A stretch of 64,000 nucleotides of DNA from Rhizobium sp. Q54 (GTDB taxonomy: Bacteria > Pseudomonadota > Alphaproteobacteria > SMXS01). Positions 8,440 through 16,248 of the stretch are shown one piece after another. The DNA is taken from NCBI GenBank assembly GCA_945907245.1, contig CAMDTB010000008.1, positions 1 through 64,000 of the forward strand. Direction: 5' to 3'. A model generated the notes under the pieces. That model was not told the origin of the DNA. It saw nothing but the letters and a program-made list of their open reading frames with translations, and did not search any database. Position 1 is the stretch's first letter. Every line of letters begins with the position of its first letter. The position numbers and the translations under genes are program-made.

Positions 8440-9876
8440 ATGCGGCGCGCCGGCCTCCTGCGCGACTATGCCATCGCCGCCGCCACGGTGGCGGCGGTCA
8501 CCGTCGCGACCCTCCACTGGCCCGGCACGCTCGGCCTCCCGTCGGCGGCACTGCTGTTACTGCTCCCGGTACTGCTGGTATCCGCACGCGGCGGGATCGG
8601 GCCGAGCCTGTTCGCCGCCGCAGCAGCGGCCCTGGCCTATAATTTCTTCCTGCTCCCACCCCAGTTCACGCTTCGCATCCATGGCGCGGACAACGCGGTG
8701 AGCTTCATCGTCCTGTTCGCGGTCGCGCTCGTGACCAGCCGGCTTGCCACGGCGCTTAAGGCCCGCGAGCGCCAGGCGCAGCAGGAAGCGCAGGCCAGTG
8801 CCGAGACCGCCAAACTGGCGGCTCTCATGTCTGGCCAGGAGGATCTCAACGCCGCGCTCGCGAAGGGCCTCGTTTTCATCGAGGGCCGCCAAGGCGCAAC
8901 GCGCATTGTCTCGCGCGAGGCGATGCCAAAAGACGATCCAGCCTTCGGCCCGCTCGATCTTTCCGCCGCGGCCTGGGCGATCCACAATGGCGACATGGCA
9001 GGCCATGGCACCAACATCTTTCCCTCCGCCGACTGGACCTTCTTGCCGCTGGGACAGCGCGGCGCCGCCGATGTGGACGTGGTGGCTGTCGCGCGGCCGC
9101 TGCAGGGAACCCGGCCGCCGCCGGGTGCGTTGCGTGCCCAGGTGGCACTGCTCGCGCAAACGCGCGACCGCCTGATCCTGCAGGAGGAGCGGCGGGAGCG
9201 GCGGATGCTCGAAGAGCGCGACACGCTGCGGCGCACGTTGATCGCCTCGCTCGCCCACGACTTTCGCTCGCCTGTCACGGTGCTGCGCGGCGAGTTGGAG
9301 GCGCTGCGGCTGGAATCGCCCGCGGCAGATCGCGCGCTGGCGCAGGCCCAGCGGCTTTCGCGGAAGATGGACGACCTGATCGGGATCGCGCGCATCGAAG
9401 GCGGCGCGGTGAGGCCAGCGCCGGAGCCAGTCGACCTGGTCGATGTCGTCACCGGAGCGCTGGAAGCCAGCGGCGCGGCGACGGCGGAATTGCGGATCGC
9501 TCGCCACGTTGCCGCCGACCTGCCGCTGGTCAGCGCCGACCCCGTCCTGTTGCGGCACGTCCTCATCAACCTGATCGACAACGCGGCAAGGCACGCGCGC
9601 GCCATGATCGGCATCGCCGCCGATGAGGGTCGCGGCTCCGTCGTGTTGACCGTGACCGACGACGGGCCGGGCATCCCGGAAGGCGAAGAGGAAGCCATCT
9701 TCGACCGCTTCGTCCGGCTGGAGGGAAGCGACCGCAGCGGTGGAAGCGGGCTGGGGCTCGCCATCGTCAAGGGATTCTGCCAGGCGATGGACATCGATGT
9801 CCAGGCCAGCACGCGCGCGTCTGGCGGGGCATGCTTTACGCTTACCTTCCCCGTTTTCGGGGCAACGCCGTCATGA
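8440..9876 (+). CDS. KdpD-like sensor histidine kinase lacking the N-terminal KdpD domain
   Basis: A 478-residue membrane histidine kinase. The N-terminal 110 residues contain four close hydrophobic segments resembling the DUF4118 module of KdpD (AAALAYNFFLLPPQFTLRI). A variable sensor region follows, then the H-box SLAHDFRSPVTVLRGE (His about 273), N-box NLIDNAARH, and G-boxes DDGPGIP and GGSGLGLAIVKGF. E. coli KdpD is about 890 residues; the N-terminal KdpD and USP domains are absent here. The start is two bases after kup, and the stop overlaps the regulator start (ATGA). It likely reports K+ or osmotic status, with Kup as a plausible target. Confidence 0.87.
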   Translation: MRRAGLLRDYAIAAATVAAVTVATLHWPGTLGLPSAALLLLLPVLLVSARGGIGPSLFAAAAAALAYNFFLLPPQFTLRIHGADNAVSFIVLFAVALVTSRLATALKARERQAQQEAQASAETAKLAALMSGQEDLNAALAKGLVFIEGRQGATRIVSREAMPKDDPAFGPLDLSAAAWAIHNGDMAGHGTNIFPSADWTFLPLGQRGAADVDVVAVARPLQGTRPPPGALRAQVALLAQTRDRLILQEERRERRMLEERDTLRRTLIASLAHDFRSPVTVLRGELEALRLESPAADRALAQAQRLSRKMDDLIGIARIEGGAVRPAPEPVDLVDVVTGALEASGAATAELRIARHVAADLPLVSADPVLLRHVLINLIDNAARHARAMIGIAADEGRGSVVLTVTDDGPGIPEGEEEAIFDRFVRLEGSDRSGGSGLGLAIVKGFCQAMDIDVQASTRASGGACFTLTFPVFGATPS

Positions 9877-10550
9877 GCCGGATTCTCGTGGTCGATGACG
9901 AGCTGGCGATCCAGCGCCTTGTTTCGGCGGTCCTGGCGAGGGACGGTCACGCCGCCGTCGTCGTGGGAACGGCCCGCGCGGCTCTCGCCGAGATTGATCG
10001 GCTGGCGCCGGACGCCGCCATCATCGACCTCGGCCTGCCCGACAGGGACGGGCTGGAGCTGATCGCGGCCATGCGCTCGCGCTTGTCGATCCCCATGCTG
10101 GTGCTGAGCGCCCGGGACGCGACGAGCGAAAAGATCGCGGCGCTCGATCTCGGCGCGGATGACTACGTCACCAAACCGTTCGACGGAGACGAGCTCCTGG
10201 CGCGGCTGCGGTCCGCGTTGCGGCGCGCCGGCGCCGCGCCCGCAAGGGACGCGGTCGTGCGGCATAAGGGCATCGCGGTGGATCGGGGGCGCCATAAGGT
10301 GTCGATGGACGGACGCGACATCGCGCTGACACCGCGCGAATTCGCCGTTCTCGCGGCTTTGGTGGAAGCGGGCGGCCGGGTGCTGACACACGGGGCAATT
10401 CTCGAGCGCGTGTGGGGCCGCGCTCATGTCGGCGACGTGGAATACCTCCGCATCGTCATACGGGCGCTTCGGCTCAAGCTCGAAATCGACCCCTCCCAGC
10501 CGCTACTGATCCGGAACGAGCCCGGCATCGGCTACCGCATGGGCGGGTGA
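9873..10550 (+). CDS. kdpE: KdpE-like OmpR-family response regulator
   Basis: A 225-residue response regulator: receiver domain with acidic pair VVDDE, phospho-acceptor Asp52 in IIDLGLPD and conserved Lys101 in YVTKPF, then an OmpR-type winged-helix DNA-binding domain ending RNEPGIGYRM. It overlaps the kinase stop by four bases, so the two are made together. No kdpFABC genes are in the window, so its regulon here may be kup itself. The start MSRILVVDD is set by the overlap and by family alignment; the track ORF adds 14 spurious residues. Confidence 0.88.
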   Translation: MSRILVVDDELAIQRLVSAVLARDGHAAVVVGTARAALAEIDRLAPDAAIIDLGLPDRDGLELIAAMRSRLSIPMLVLSARDATSEKIAALDLGADDYVTKPFDGDELLARLRSALRRAGAAPARDAVVRHKGIAVDRGRHKVSMDGRDIALTPREFAVLAALVEAGGRVLTHGAILERVWGRAHVGDVEYLRIVIRALRLKLEIDPSQPLLIRNEPGIGYRMGG

Positions 10551-10584
10551 CGCACTGGTCACCGAGGCCAGCGGAGGCAAGCCA

Positions 10585-10692
10585 ATGCTCTGGACGCTAT
10601 GCGAGCAGAATGTTCCCGACGGCGAGGCGGTAGACGAGGACGTCACCGTGACATGCCCGGCTTGTCTGCATGAACTGCCCGTCGAACCCTGA
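10585..10692 (+). CDS. Short ORF, 35 residues, unknown
   Basis: Starts at an ATG with a well-placed GGAGG seven bases upstream, 34 bases after the kdpE-like stop. It encodes a 35-residue acidic peptide containing a CPAC motif and one earlier Cys. Too short for the ORF track. It could be a small zinc- or redox-binding peptide made with the kup operon, or chance. I recognise no family. Confidence 0.4.
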   Translation: MLWTLCEQNVPDGEAVDEDVTVTCPACLHELPVEP

Positions 10693-10761
10693 GCGTGGAT
10701 GCCCCCACGAACGGCTTCCGCTAATCTCGCCAATCATCCATTCGAAACGGGGGACTTAACG

Positions 10762-11193
10762 ATGGGATATGCGATCGGGACCATGGCGATGAACGTGCCG
10801 GCGGCGAAAGCGTGGGCGGCGATCGGCGACTTCGGCGGGCTGCTGACCTGGATGCCGCCGCTCGAAGGCTCGAGCCTGTCGACCACGGGCAGCGGCGTCG
10901 GCATGGTGCGCACCCTGTCGCTGCCGGGCCTGGGCGCGGGCGACGAGAGGCTCGACGCCAACGACCACGACAACATGATCCAGGTGCTGTCGATCACCAC
11001 CGGCGGCCCGTTCGGCGCCAGCCGCTACCAGGCGCGGCTGTCGGTGCGGCCCGAAGGCGCGGATGCCTGCACCTGCTTCTGGGAAGGCTTCTTCGACGCG
11101 CCGGCCGGTGTCGACGAGGGTGAAATCCGCACCCAGCTCCAGGGCGCCTACGCCTTTATGCTCGGCGGGCTGAAGGCCCATCTGGGCGGATAG
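10762..11193 (+). CDS. SRPBCC (START/Bet v1-like) family protein
   Basis: A 143-residue protein with the polyketide-cyclase/SRPBCC ligand-binding fold. It opens with a beta strand and the helix ending KAWAAIGDFGGLLTWMPPLEG, which matches the usual 'W..IGDF..L..W.P' pattern. It ends with a long C-terminal helix. The ligand is unknown. The start is chosen after a GGGGGAC site. It ends one base from the convergent lipoprotein gene. Confidence 0.8.
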   Translation: MGYAIGTMAMNVPAAKAWAAIGDFGGLLTWMPPLEGSSLSTTGSGVGMVRTLSLPGLGAGDERLDANDHDNMIQVLSITTGGPFGASRYQARLSVRPEGADACTCFWEGFFDAPAGVDEGEIRTQLQGAYAFMLGGLKAHLGG

Positions 11194-11194
11194 C

Positions 11195-11737
11195 CTACTC
11201 CGGCATCAGCCGCCAGCCGCGAACACCCGTGAGGAACGCGTCGCTGCGCAGTTCCACCGACTTGCAGATCGTCTGGGCCGGGTCCTTGGGATCGTTGACC
11301 CGCGCGTACTTGTATTTCTCCAGCGGGCAGAGGTTGCGCTGGAAGACGCCGACGAACTCCATGCGCTTGCGGTTGTAGGCCGGGGCCATCTTCATGAAGT
11401 CGGCGGGATAATCCATGCCGATCATGGCCCGGCCGCACGAGCCGACGTTCCGCGGGAACAGGTCGAAATAGAGATTGTTGTTGCGGGGCTCGATCAGCGC
11501 GATGCCCTGCACGCGCACTTCCTTGCCCTCATAGGTGGCCGGATTGCAGACCAGATCGTGCAGCGTCACCAGCGGCACGTCCGGGAACGGCGATCTGCCG
11601 TCTTCGACCGTCGCCGGGGCGCGGGCGTAATCCGACTTCTCGATCGCCTTGACGTCGTCCTTCACCGCCTGGCCGATACAGCCCGACAGCAGCATCCCGC
11701 CGGCCATCGCCGCCAGCAGCCCCCAAAGCTTCATCAT
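11195..11737 (-). CDS. Hypothetical lipoprotein
   Basis: A predicted lipoprotein of 180 residues. It has a signal peptide with lipobox LLSGC (lipidated Cys about residue 20 from the chosen start). The mature part includes TLHDLVCNPATYEGKEVRVQG, resembling the small OB-like domain found in proteins that start 'xPxxYxGKxVxVxG'. Function is unknown; it is probably envelope-located. The start at 11737 lies nine bases after GAGGTG and overlaps the NUDIX stop (ATGATGA). The track's GTG start at 11749 would sit on that ribosome site. Confidence 0.72.
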   Translation of the reverse strand: MMKLWGLLAAMAGGMLLSGCIGQAVKDDVKAIEKSDYARAPATVEDGRSPFPDVPLVTLHDLVCNPATYEGKEVRVQGIALIEPRNNNLYFDLFPRNVGSCGRAMIGMDYPADFMKMAPAYNRKRMEFVGVFQRNLCPLEKYKYARVNDPKDPAQTICKSVELRSDAFLTGVRGWRLMPE

Positions 11738-12309
11738 CGCGGTTGGCACCTCAGCCAGTAGAGAGCGATCAGCGTCTTGGAATCATGGAACTGCCCCTGG
11801 TCGAGCCAGGCATAGGCCTCGTCATGGGTCAGTTCCACGAGCCTGATGTCCTCGTCACCGTCGCCGGGCGCCTCGCCCGGCTCGCCATCGACGTCGATCA
11901 GGTAGAGGTGCATGCGCTCCTCGGTGTAACCCGGCGAGACGAAGTAGGAGGCGACGGGCGTCAGGGCGACGGCCTCGTAGCCGGTTTCCTCCTTCAGCTC
12001 GCGCACCATGGCCTCCTCGGCGCTCTCGCCGTCGTCCAGCTTGCCGGCGCAGATCTCGACGATCCAGCCGTCGGACTTGCCATGGGCGGCGATGCGGAAC
12101 TGCTCGACGAAGATCAGCGTGCCGCGGCCGCGGTGGCGGACCAGGCCAACGGCCGCGTCCTGCCGGCGCACGATGTCGCGGGTCACCGGCTCGCTCATGG
12201 CGCCGGAGAAGGTCTCGAACCGGTAAGTGAGCCGGTCGACCTTCAGCCAGCCGTCGGCGACGCGGCGGCTGCTCTCAAGCTCGAATCTGTGGGGGCGTTT
12301 CTCGGTCAT
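11734..12309 (-). CDS. NUDIX hydrolase (ADP-ribose pyrophosphatase-like)
   Basis: A 191-residue NUDIX enzyme hydrolysing a nucleoside diphosphate linked to another moiety. The NUDIX box is complete in GKLDDGESAEEAMVREL followed by KEETGY (G-x5-E-x7-RE-x2-EE-x-G). N-terminal strands and FVEQFRIAAHG resemble ADP-ribose/NDP-sugar pyrophosphatases, and a late SPGYTEERMHLY segment supports that. It is co-directional with the upstream aldo/keto reductase and overlaps the downstream lipoprotein start. Confidence 0.86.
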   Translation of the reverse strand: MTEKRPHRFELESSRRVADGWLKVDRLTYRFETFSGAMSEPVTRDIVRRQDAAVGLVRHRGRGTLIFVEQFRIAAHGKSDGWIVEICAGKLDDGESAEEAMVRELKEETGYEAVALTPVASYFVSPGYTEERMHLYLIDVDGEPGEAPGDGDEDIRLVELTHDEAYAWLDQGQFHDSKTLIALYWLRCQPR

Positions 12310-12366
12310 GCCAGAGGCTTAACATACCGGGAAACGCCGGACCACCATGACGCCAAAAGCCCGCGC

Positions 12367-13476
12367 CTAGCTCTTCTGCTGCTGCGCGGCCTTGTATTTC
12401 TCGATGTTGCTGATGGTCTCGCGGAAATTGTCGTGGGCCTGCTCCTTGCGGGGACGGCGGCGCAGCGACTTGTCGGTGATCTCGGGCGCCACATAGCCGT
12501 CATCGTCGTGGCTGATGTTGGAGCCCGGCGGCACGATGGCGTCGATGGCGTCGAGCGTCTCCTCCGACAGGATGACGTCGGCGCCAGCCAGCAGTCCTTC
12601 GAGCTGGTCGAAGGTGCGCGGGCCGATGATTGCCGAGGTCACCGCCGGATGCGCGGTGGTGAAGGCGAGCGCCATGTGCATCAGCGACATGCCGGCGTCC
12701 CCGGCGACCACGGCCAGCTTCTCGATCAGGTCCAGCTTGCGCTGGTTGTCGGCACGGTTCATGTCGTAGAGGTGCGGCTGCAGGTTCTGGCGCTGGGTGT
12801 CGTTCGGCGTGGCGCCGCGCCGCCATTTGCCGGTCAGCCAGCCCTGCGACAGCGGCGACCAGACGATGGCGCTCATGCCGTAGCGCTGGATGGTCGGCAG
12901 CACGTCGGCCTCGATGCGGCGGGCGAAGATCGAATAGGGCGGCTGCTCGGTGCGGAACCGCTCACGGCCCCGGTTCTCGGACACCCAGTGGCTCTCGACG
13001 ATCTGCTCGGCCGGGAACGTCGACGAGCCGATGTAGCGTACCTTGCCCTGGCGGATCAGGTCGGACAGCGCGCCCAGCGTCTCGTCGATGTCGGTGGCGC
13101 TGTCGGGCCGGTGCACCTGGTAAAGGTCGATGTAGTCGGTGCCGAGGCGGCGCAGGCTGTCCTCGACCGCCTTGATGATCCAGCGCCGGGAATTGCCCTT
13201 CATGTTCGGGTTGGCGCCGCCCATGGGCAGGCTGAACTTGGTGGCCAGCACGACGTCATCACGCTTCTTGCCGAGCGCCTTGCCGAGGATGGTCTCGGAT
13301 TCGCCGTGGGAATAGACGTCCGATGTATCGAAATAGTTGATGCCGGCGTCGAGCGCCCGGTCGACCATGCGGCTGCACTCGGCCTGGTCGCTGTTGCCGA
13401 AATAGCCGAACATGCCGGCGCCGAAGCAGAACTTGCTCACATGCATGCCGGTGCGGCCCAGAACCCGCATTTCCAT
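12367..13476 (-). CDS. Aldo/keto reductase
   Basis: A 369-residue NADPH-dependent AKR of the YghZ/Tas-like group. The catalytic tetrad is visible: Asp50 (YFDTSD), Tyr55 (DVYSHG), Lys80 (LATKF) and His122 (YQVHRPD). Late NADP-binding text includes TSAIIGPRTFDQLE. It carries a longer, charged C-terminal tail than most AKRs. The start MEMRVLG follows GGGGAGAG; the track ORF adds seven residues. A second AKR of the same broad type lies at 28.0 kb. Substrate unknown. Confidence 0.88.
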   Translation of the reverse strand: MEMRVLGRTGMHVSKFCFGAGMFGYFGNSDQAECSRMVDRALDAGINYFDTSDVYSHGESETILGKALGKKRDDVVLATKFSLPMGGANPNMKGNSRRWIIKAVEDSLRRLGTDYIDLYQVHRPDSATDIDETLGALSDLIRQGKVRYIGSSTFPAEQIVESHWVSENRGRERFRTEQPPYSIFARRIEADVLPTIQRYGMSAIVWSPLSQGWLTGKWRRGATPNDTQRQNLQPHLYDMNRADNQRKLDLIEKLAVVAGDAGMSLMHMALAFTTAHPAVTSAIIGPRTFDQLEGLLAGADVILSEETLDAIDAIVPPGSNISHDDDGYVAPEITDKSLRRRPRKEQAHDNFRETISNIEKYKAAQQQKS

Positions 13477-13632
13477 CGCGTCTCTCCCCTTGGTCATTCA
13501 CGCGTGATTGTGGGCGGGGATTAGAGCAGGTCGCGAACCGGCCCGCAATGGCCGCGACCGGTTCCCCTTGCCATTGGACAGGTGCAGGTCTCTAATTTCA
13601 CGGGTTCAACTCGGGTGGGGGACGAAAGTCAT

Positions 13633-14511
13633 ATGGACGCATTAAACGACGTGCCGGTGGCGGCGATCGTGCTGATCATCCTGCTGGTCATGCTGTCGTT
13701 CATGACCATCAAGATCGTGCCGCAGAGCGAGAAATACGTGGTCGAGCGGCTGGGCAAGCTGCACGCCATCCTGGGTCCGGGGCTCAACGTCATCGTGCCG
13801 TTCATCGATTCGGTGAAGCACAAGATCTCCATCTTGGAGCGCCAGCTTCCCAGCATCGAGCAGGATGCGATCAGCAAGGACAACGTGCTGATCAAGGCCT
13901 CGATCGTGGTGTTCTACCGGATCGTCTCGCCGGAAAACACGGTATACCGGATCAGCAACATCGACGCCGCGGTCGCCACCACCGTCGCCGGCATCGTCCG
14001 GTCGGAGCTGGGCAAGATCGACCTGGACGAGATGCAGTCGAACCGGGCGCCGCTGAACGCCTCCATCAAGGCGCAGCTCGGCGACGCCACCGACGACTGG
14101 GGCATCGAGGTGACCCGCGCCGAGGTGCTGGACATCAACCTGGACAGCCAGACGCTCGACGCCATGCTGCAGCAGCTGAACGCCGAGCGCGCCCGCCGCG
14201 CCGCCGTCGCCAAGGCGGAAGGCGAAAAGCGCGCCATGGAGCTGAAGGCCGAGGGCGAACTGTTCACCGCCCAGAAGGTCGCCGAGGCCAAGCGCATCCA
14301 GGCCGACGCCGACGCCTATGCCACCACCACCCTCGCCGCCGCCATCCGCGAAAGCGGCATGGAGGCGATCCAATTCGAGATCGCCAAGCGGCAGATCGAG
14401 GTGATGGGCCATATCGCCAGCGGCAACAACAGCCGCACCATCATCCTGCCCACCGACATTGCCGACGCCTTCAGCGCGGCGGCCAAGATGTTCGCCAAGA
14501 AGCCGTCATGA
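13633..14511 (+). CDS. SPFH-domain (stomatin/QmcA-like) membrane protein
   Basis: A 292-residue band-7 protein: one N-terminal membrane helix (VAAIVLIILLVMLSFM), SPFH domain from QSEKYVVERLGKLH onward, then a charged coiled coil (NAERARRAAVAKAEGEKRAMELKAEGE) that drives oligomer formation. It probably scaffolds the inner membrane or regulates FtsH-type proteolysis, as known for QmcA and HflK/C. It is followed with a four-base overlap by an NfeD-like gene, the classical partner of bacterial stomatins. Confidence 0.92.
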   Translation: MDALNDVPVAAIVLIILLVMLSFMTIKIVPQSEKYVVERLGKLHAILGPGLNVIVPFIDSVKHKISILERQLPSIEQDAISKDNVLIKASIVVFYRIVSPENTVYRISNIDAAVATTVAGIVRSELGKIDLDEMQSNRAPLNASIKAQLGDATDDWGIEVTRAEVLDINLDSQTLDAMLQQLNAERARRAAVAKAEGEKRAMELKAEGELFTAQKVAEAKRIQADADAYATTTLAAAIRESGMEAIQFEIAKRQIEVMGHIASGNNSRTIILPTDIADAFSAAAKMFAKKPS

Positions 14512-14810
14512 TCGAGAGCATCCTCAGCCGCGACTTCTTCCTGCACCCGGCGGCATGGCTGGCCATCGCCTTCGCCATGGGCGTCGTCGAACTGGTGATG
14601 CCCGGCTACCTGTTCCTGGGTTTCGCGACCGGGGCCATCGTGGTCGCGGGAGCGCTGTTTCTCGGACTGGAAGGATGGTTCACGGGCGCAACGGGCCTCG
14701 CCTACCTGGTGAGCTGGTTCGTGCTGCGCAGGGTGCTGAAGGCCGGCCCCAACATGCGCAAGGTGGACCGGGACATCAACGAGGACCCTTACAAGGGCGC
14801 GAAGGATTAG
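14508..14810 (+). CDS. Short NfeD-like membrane protein
   Basis: A 100-residue protein with three hydrophobic segments (AWLAIAFAMGVVELVMPGYLF and following), matching the membrane part of NfeD/YbbK-type partners of stomatins. Usual NfeD1b proteins are about 140-150 residues and end in an OB-fold. Here only a short hydrophilic tail (NMRKVDRDINEDPYKG) follows the helices, so the soluble domain is missing or replaced. Start overlaps the SPFH stop (ATGA), so the pair is translationally coupled. It ends inside the convergent hydrolase gene by four bases. Confidence 0.8.
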   Translation: MIESILSRDFFLHPAAWLAIAFAMGVVELVMPGYLFLGFATGAIVVAGALFLGLEGWFTGATGLAYLVSWFVLRRVLKAGPNMRKVDRDINEDPYKGAKD

Positions 14811-15685
14811 CTGAAGAAATCCCCGATCGCCTTCGCCGTCTCCTCGGGCGCTTCCTCCGGGCAGAAATGGCCGCCCGGGACAGCTTGGCCGCGCACGTCC
14901 GACGCCCAGCGTTTCCAGGTGCCGACCATGCGGTCCTCGTCCCATTTGCCGTCGCGGTCGCCCCACAGGATCAAGGTCGGGCAGCCGATCTTGTCGCCGG
15001 CCTTCCGGTTCGCCTCGTCGATGTCGCAGTCGACCGCCGGGCCCGCCCGGTAGCAGTCGCAGGTCGCGCGGATGGTCTCCGGATCGGAGAAGCAGCGGAT
15101 GTATTCCGCCATGGCCGCCGGATCGAAGCGGGCGTTCTGGCCCGCCCAGGTCTCCATGGAATGGCGCAGGTAGTATTCCGGATCGGACCCGATCAGCTTC
15201 TCCGGCAACGGCGTGGGGCTGGCGAGGAAGAACCAGTGATACATGCCCACCGCGACCTTGCGGTTCTTGCCCGCCGCCTCGTACTGCTCGATGGTCGGCA
15301 CCACGTCGAGGATGCACAGCTTCTCCACCCGCTCGGGATGATCGAACGCCATCCGGTAGGACACGCGGGCGCCCCGATCGTGGCCGGCGACGCACCACTT
15401 CTCGAAACCGAGCGAGCGCATCACCTGCACGTTGTCGCGCGCCATGGTGCGCTTGGCATAGGTCATCTCACCGCCCGAGGGCTTGGAGCTGTCGCCATAG
15501 CCGCGCAGGTCGGGCACCACGACGGTGAATTTCTCCGCCAGCACGGGCGCGACCAGGTGCCACATCACATGGGTCTGCGGGTAGCCGTGCAGCAGCAGCA
15601 CCGGCGGTCCGGAGCCACCGACGACCAGGTTGATCTCGGCGCCGTCGGTGGCGACGCGCTGCTTCTCGAATCCGGGGAAGAACAT
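14807..15685 (-). CDS. Haloacetate (fluoroacetate) dehalogenase-like alpha/beta hydrolase
   Basis: A 292-residue alpha/beta hydrolase. The nucleophile elbow is GHDRGAR with Asp (about 103) rather than Ser, as in dehalogenases and epoxide hydrolases. Every residue known to matter in fluoroacetate dehalogenase can be placed: Asp103, Arg104, Arg107, Asp127 (ILDVVPT), the halide-binding pair His150-Trp151 (MYHWFF), Tyr212 (CYRAG) and His273 (GGHFCPEE). That makes hydrolytic dehalogenation of a short haloacid the leading guess. The start overlaps the upstream VOC stop by one base (TGATG). Confidence 0.82.
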   Translation of the reverse strand: MFFPGFEKQRVATDGAEINLVVGGSGPPVLLLHGYPQTHVMWHLVAPVLAEKFTVVVPDLRGYGDSSKPSGGEMTYAKRTMARDNVQVMRSLGFEKWCVAGHDRGARVSYRMAFDHPERVEKLCILDVVPTIEQYEAAGKNRKVAVGMYHWFFLASPTPLPEKLIGSDPEYYLRHSMETWAGQNARFDPAAMAEYIRCFSDPETIRATCDCYRAGPAVDCDIDEANRKAGDKIGCPTLILWGDRDGKWDEDRMVGTWKRWASDVRGQAVPGGHFCPEEAPEETAKAIGDFFS

Positions 15686-16161
15686 CAGACGTTCAGGTAG
15701 AACGCGTGGTTCGGGTCCAGAATCTCCTGGAGCTCGATGACATTGCCTTCCGGGTCTCGCCCATAGGTCGCGCGGATGGAGCCGTGGCCCAGCTCTTCGC
15801 GGGTGGGCGGCGGGCAGTTGAAGGTCATGCCCAGCGTCTTCATGCGCTCGTATTCATAGTCGATGTCGGTGACGTCGACGCAGAAATGGGTGTAGCCGTG
15901 ATCGCTCACCGGCCGCCTGGGATCGACCGGCTTACCCACGGGCGTCTTGTACTCGAAGATCTCGATGTGGGTGTTGCCCGCCTTCATCATCACCTGCCGG
16001 CAGGACGAGTCCTTCAACCCGACGATGGTGTCGATGCGGGTCGAGCCCACTTCCCAGCCCATGGTGGCGACCACCTCGAAGCCGAAGCCTTCCTGGTAGA
16101 ACTTCACGAGACGGTCGATGTCGCTGGTGGCCAGCGCCACATGGTGGATGCCGCGAATCAT
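15685..16161 (-). CDS. VOC/glyoxalase-family protein
   Basis: A 158-residue single VOC module (vicinal oxygen chelate). Metal ligands are plausible at His in IRGIHHVALAT near the start, at His/Glu in AGNTHIEIFEY and at Glu in EGNVIELQE near the end. The text THFCVDVTDID is typical of glyoxalase-like proteins. The start MIRGIHHV follows AGGGGAG; the 179-residue track ORF is too long. It is the first gene of a coupled pair with the dehalogenase-like hydrolase, suggesting one small catabolic or detoxification step. Confidence 0.85.
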   Translation of the reverse strand: MIRGIHHVALATSDIDRLVKFYQEGFGFEVVATMGWEVGSTRIDTIVGLKDSSCRQVMMKAGNTHIEIFEYKTPVGKPVDPRRPVSDHGYTHFCVDVTDIDYEYERMKTLGMTFNCPPPTREELGHGSIRATYGRDPEGNVIELQEILDPNHAFYLNV

Positions 16162-16248
16162 TTTATGCTCCCCTGACGGAAATTCCGGTGGACAAGTCTT
16201 GGACGGGCGGCGGCGGCGGGTCAAGCCGGGTGTTGGCGGCTATGCCTC

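Noticed and set aside
14807-15685. Calling the hydrolase an ordinary serine esterase
   Set aside because: The nucleophile position is Asp in GHDRG, not Ser in GxSxG, which excludes a serine hydrolase.
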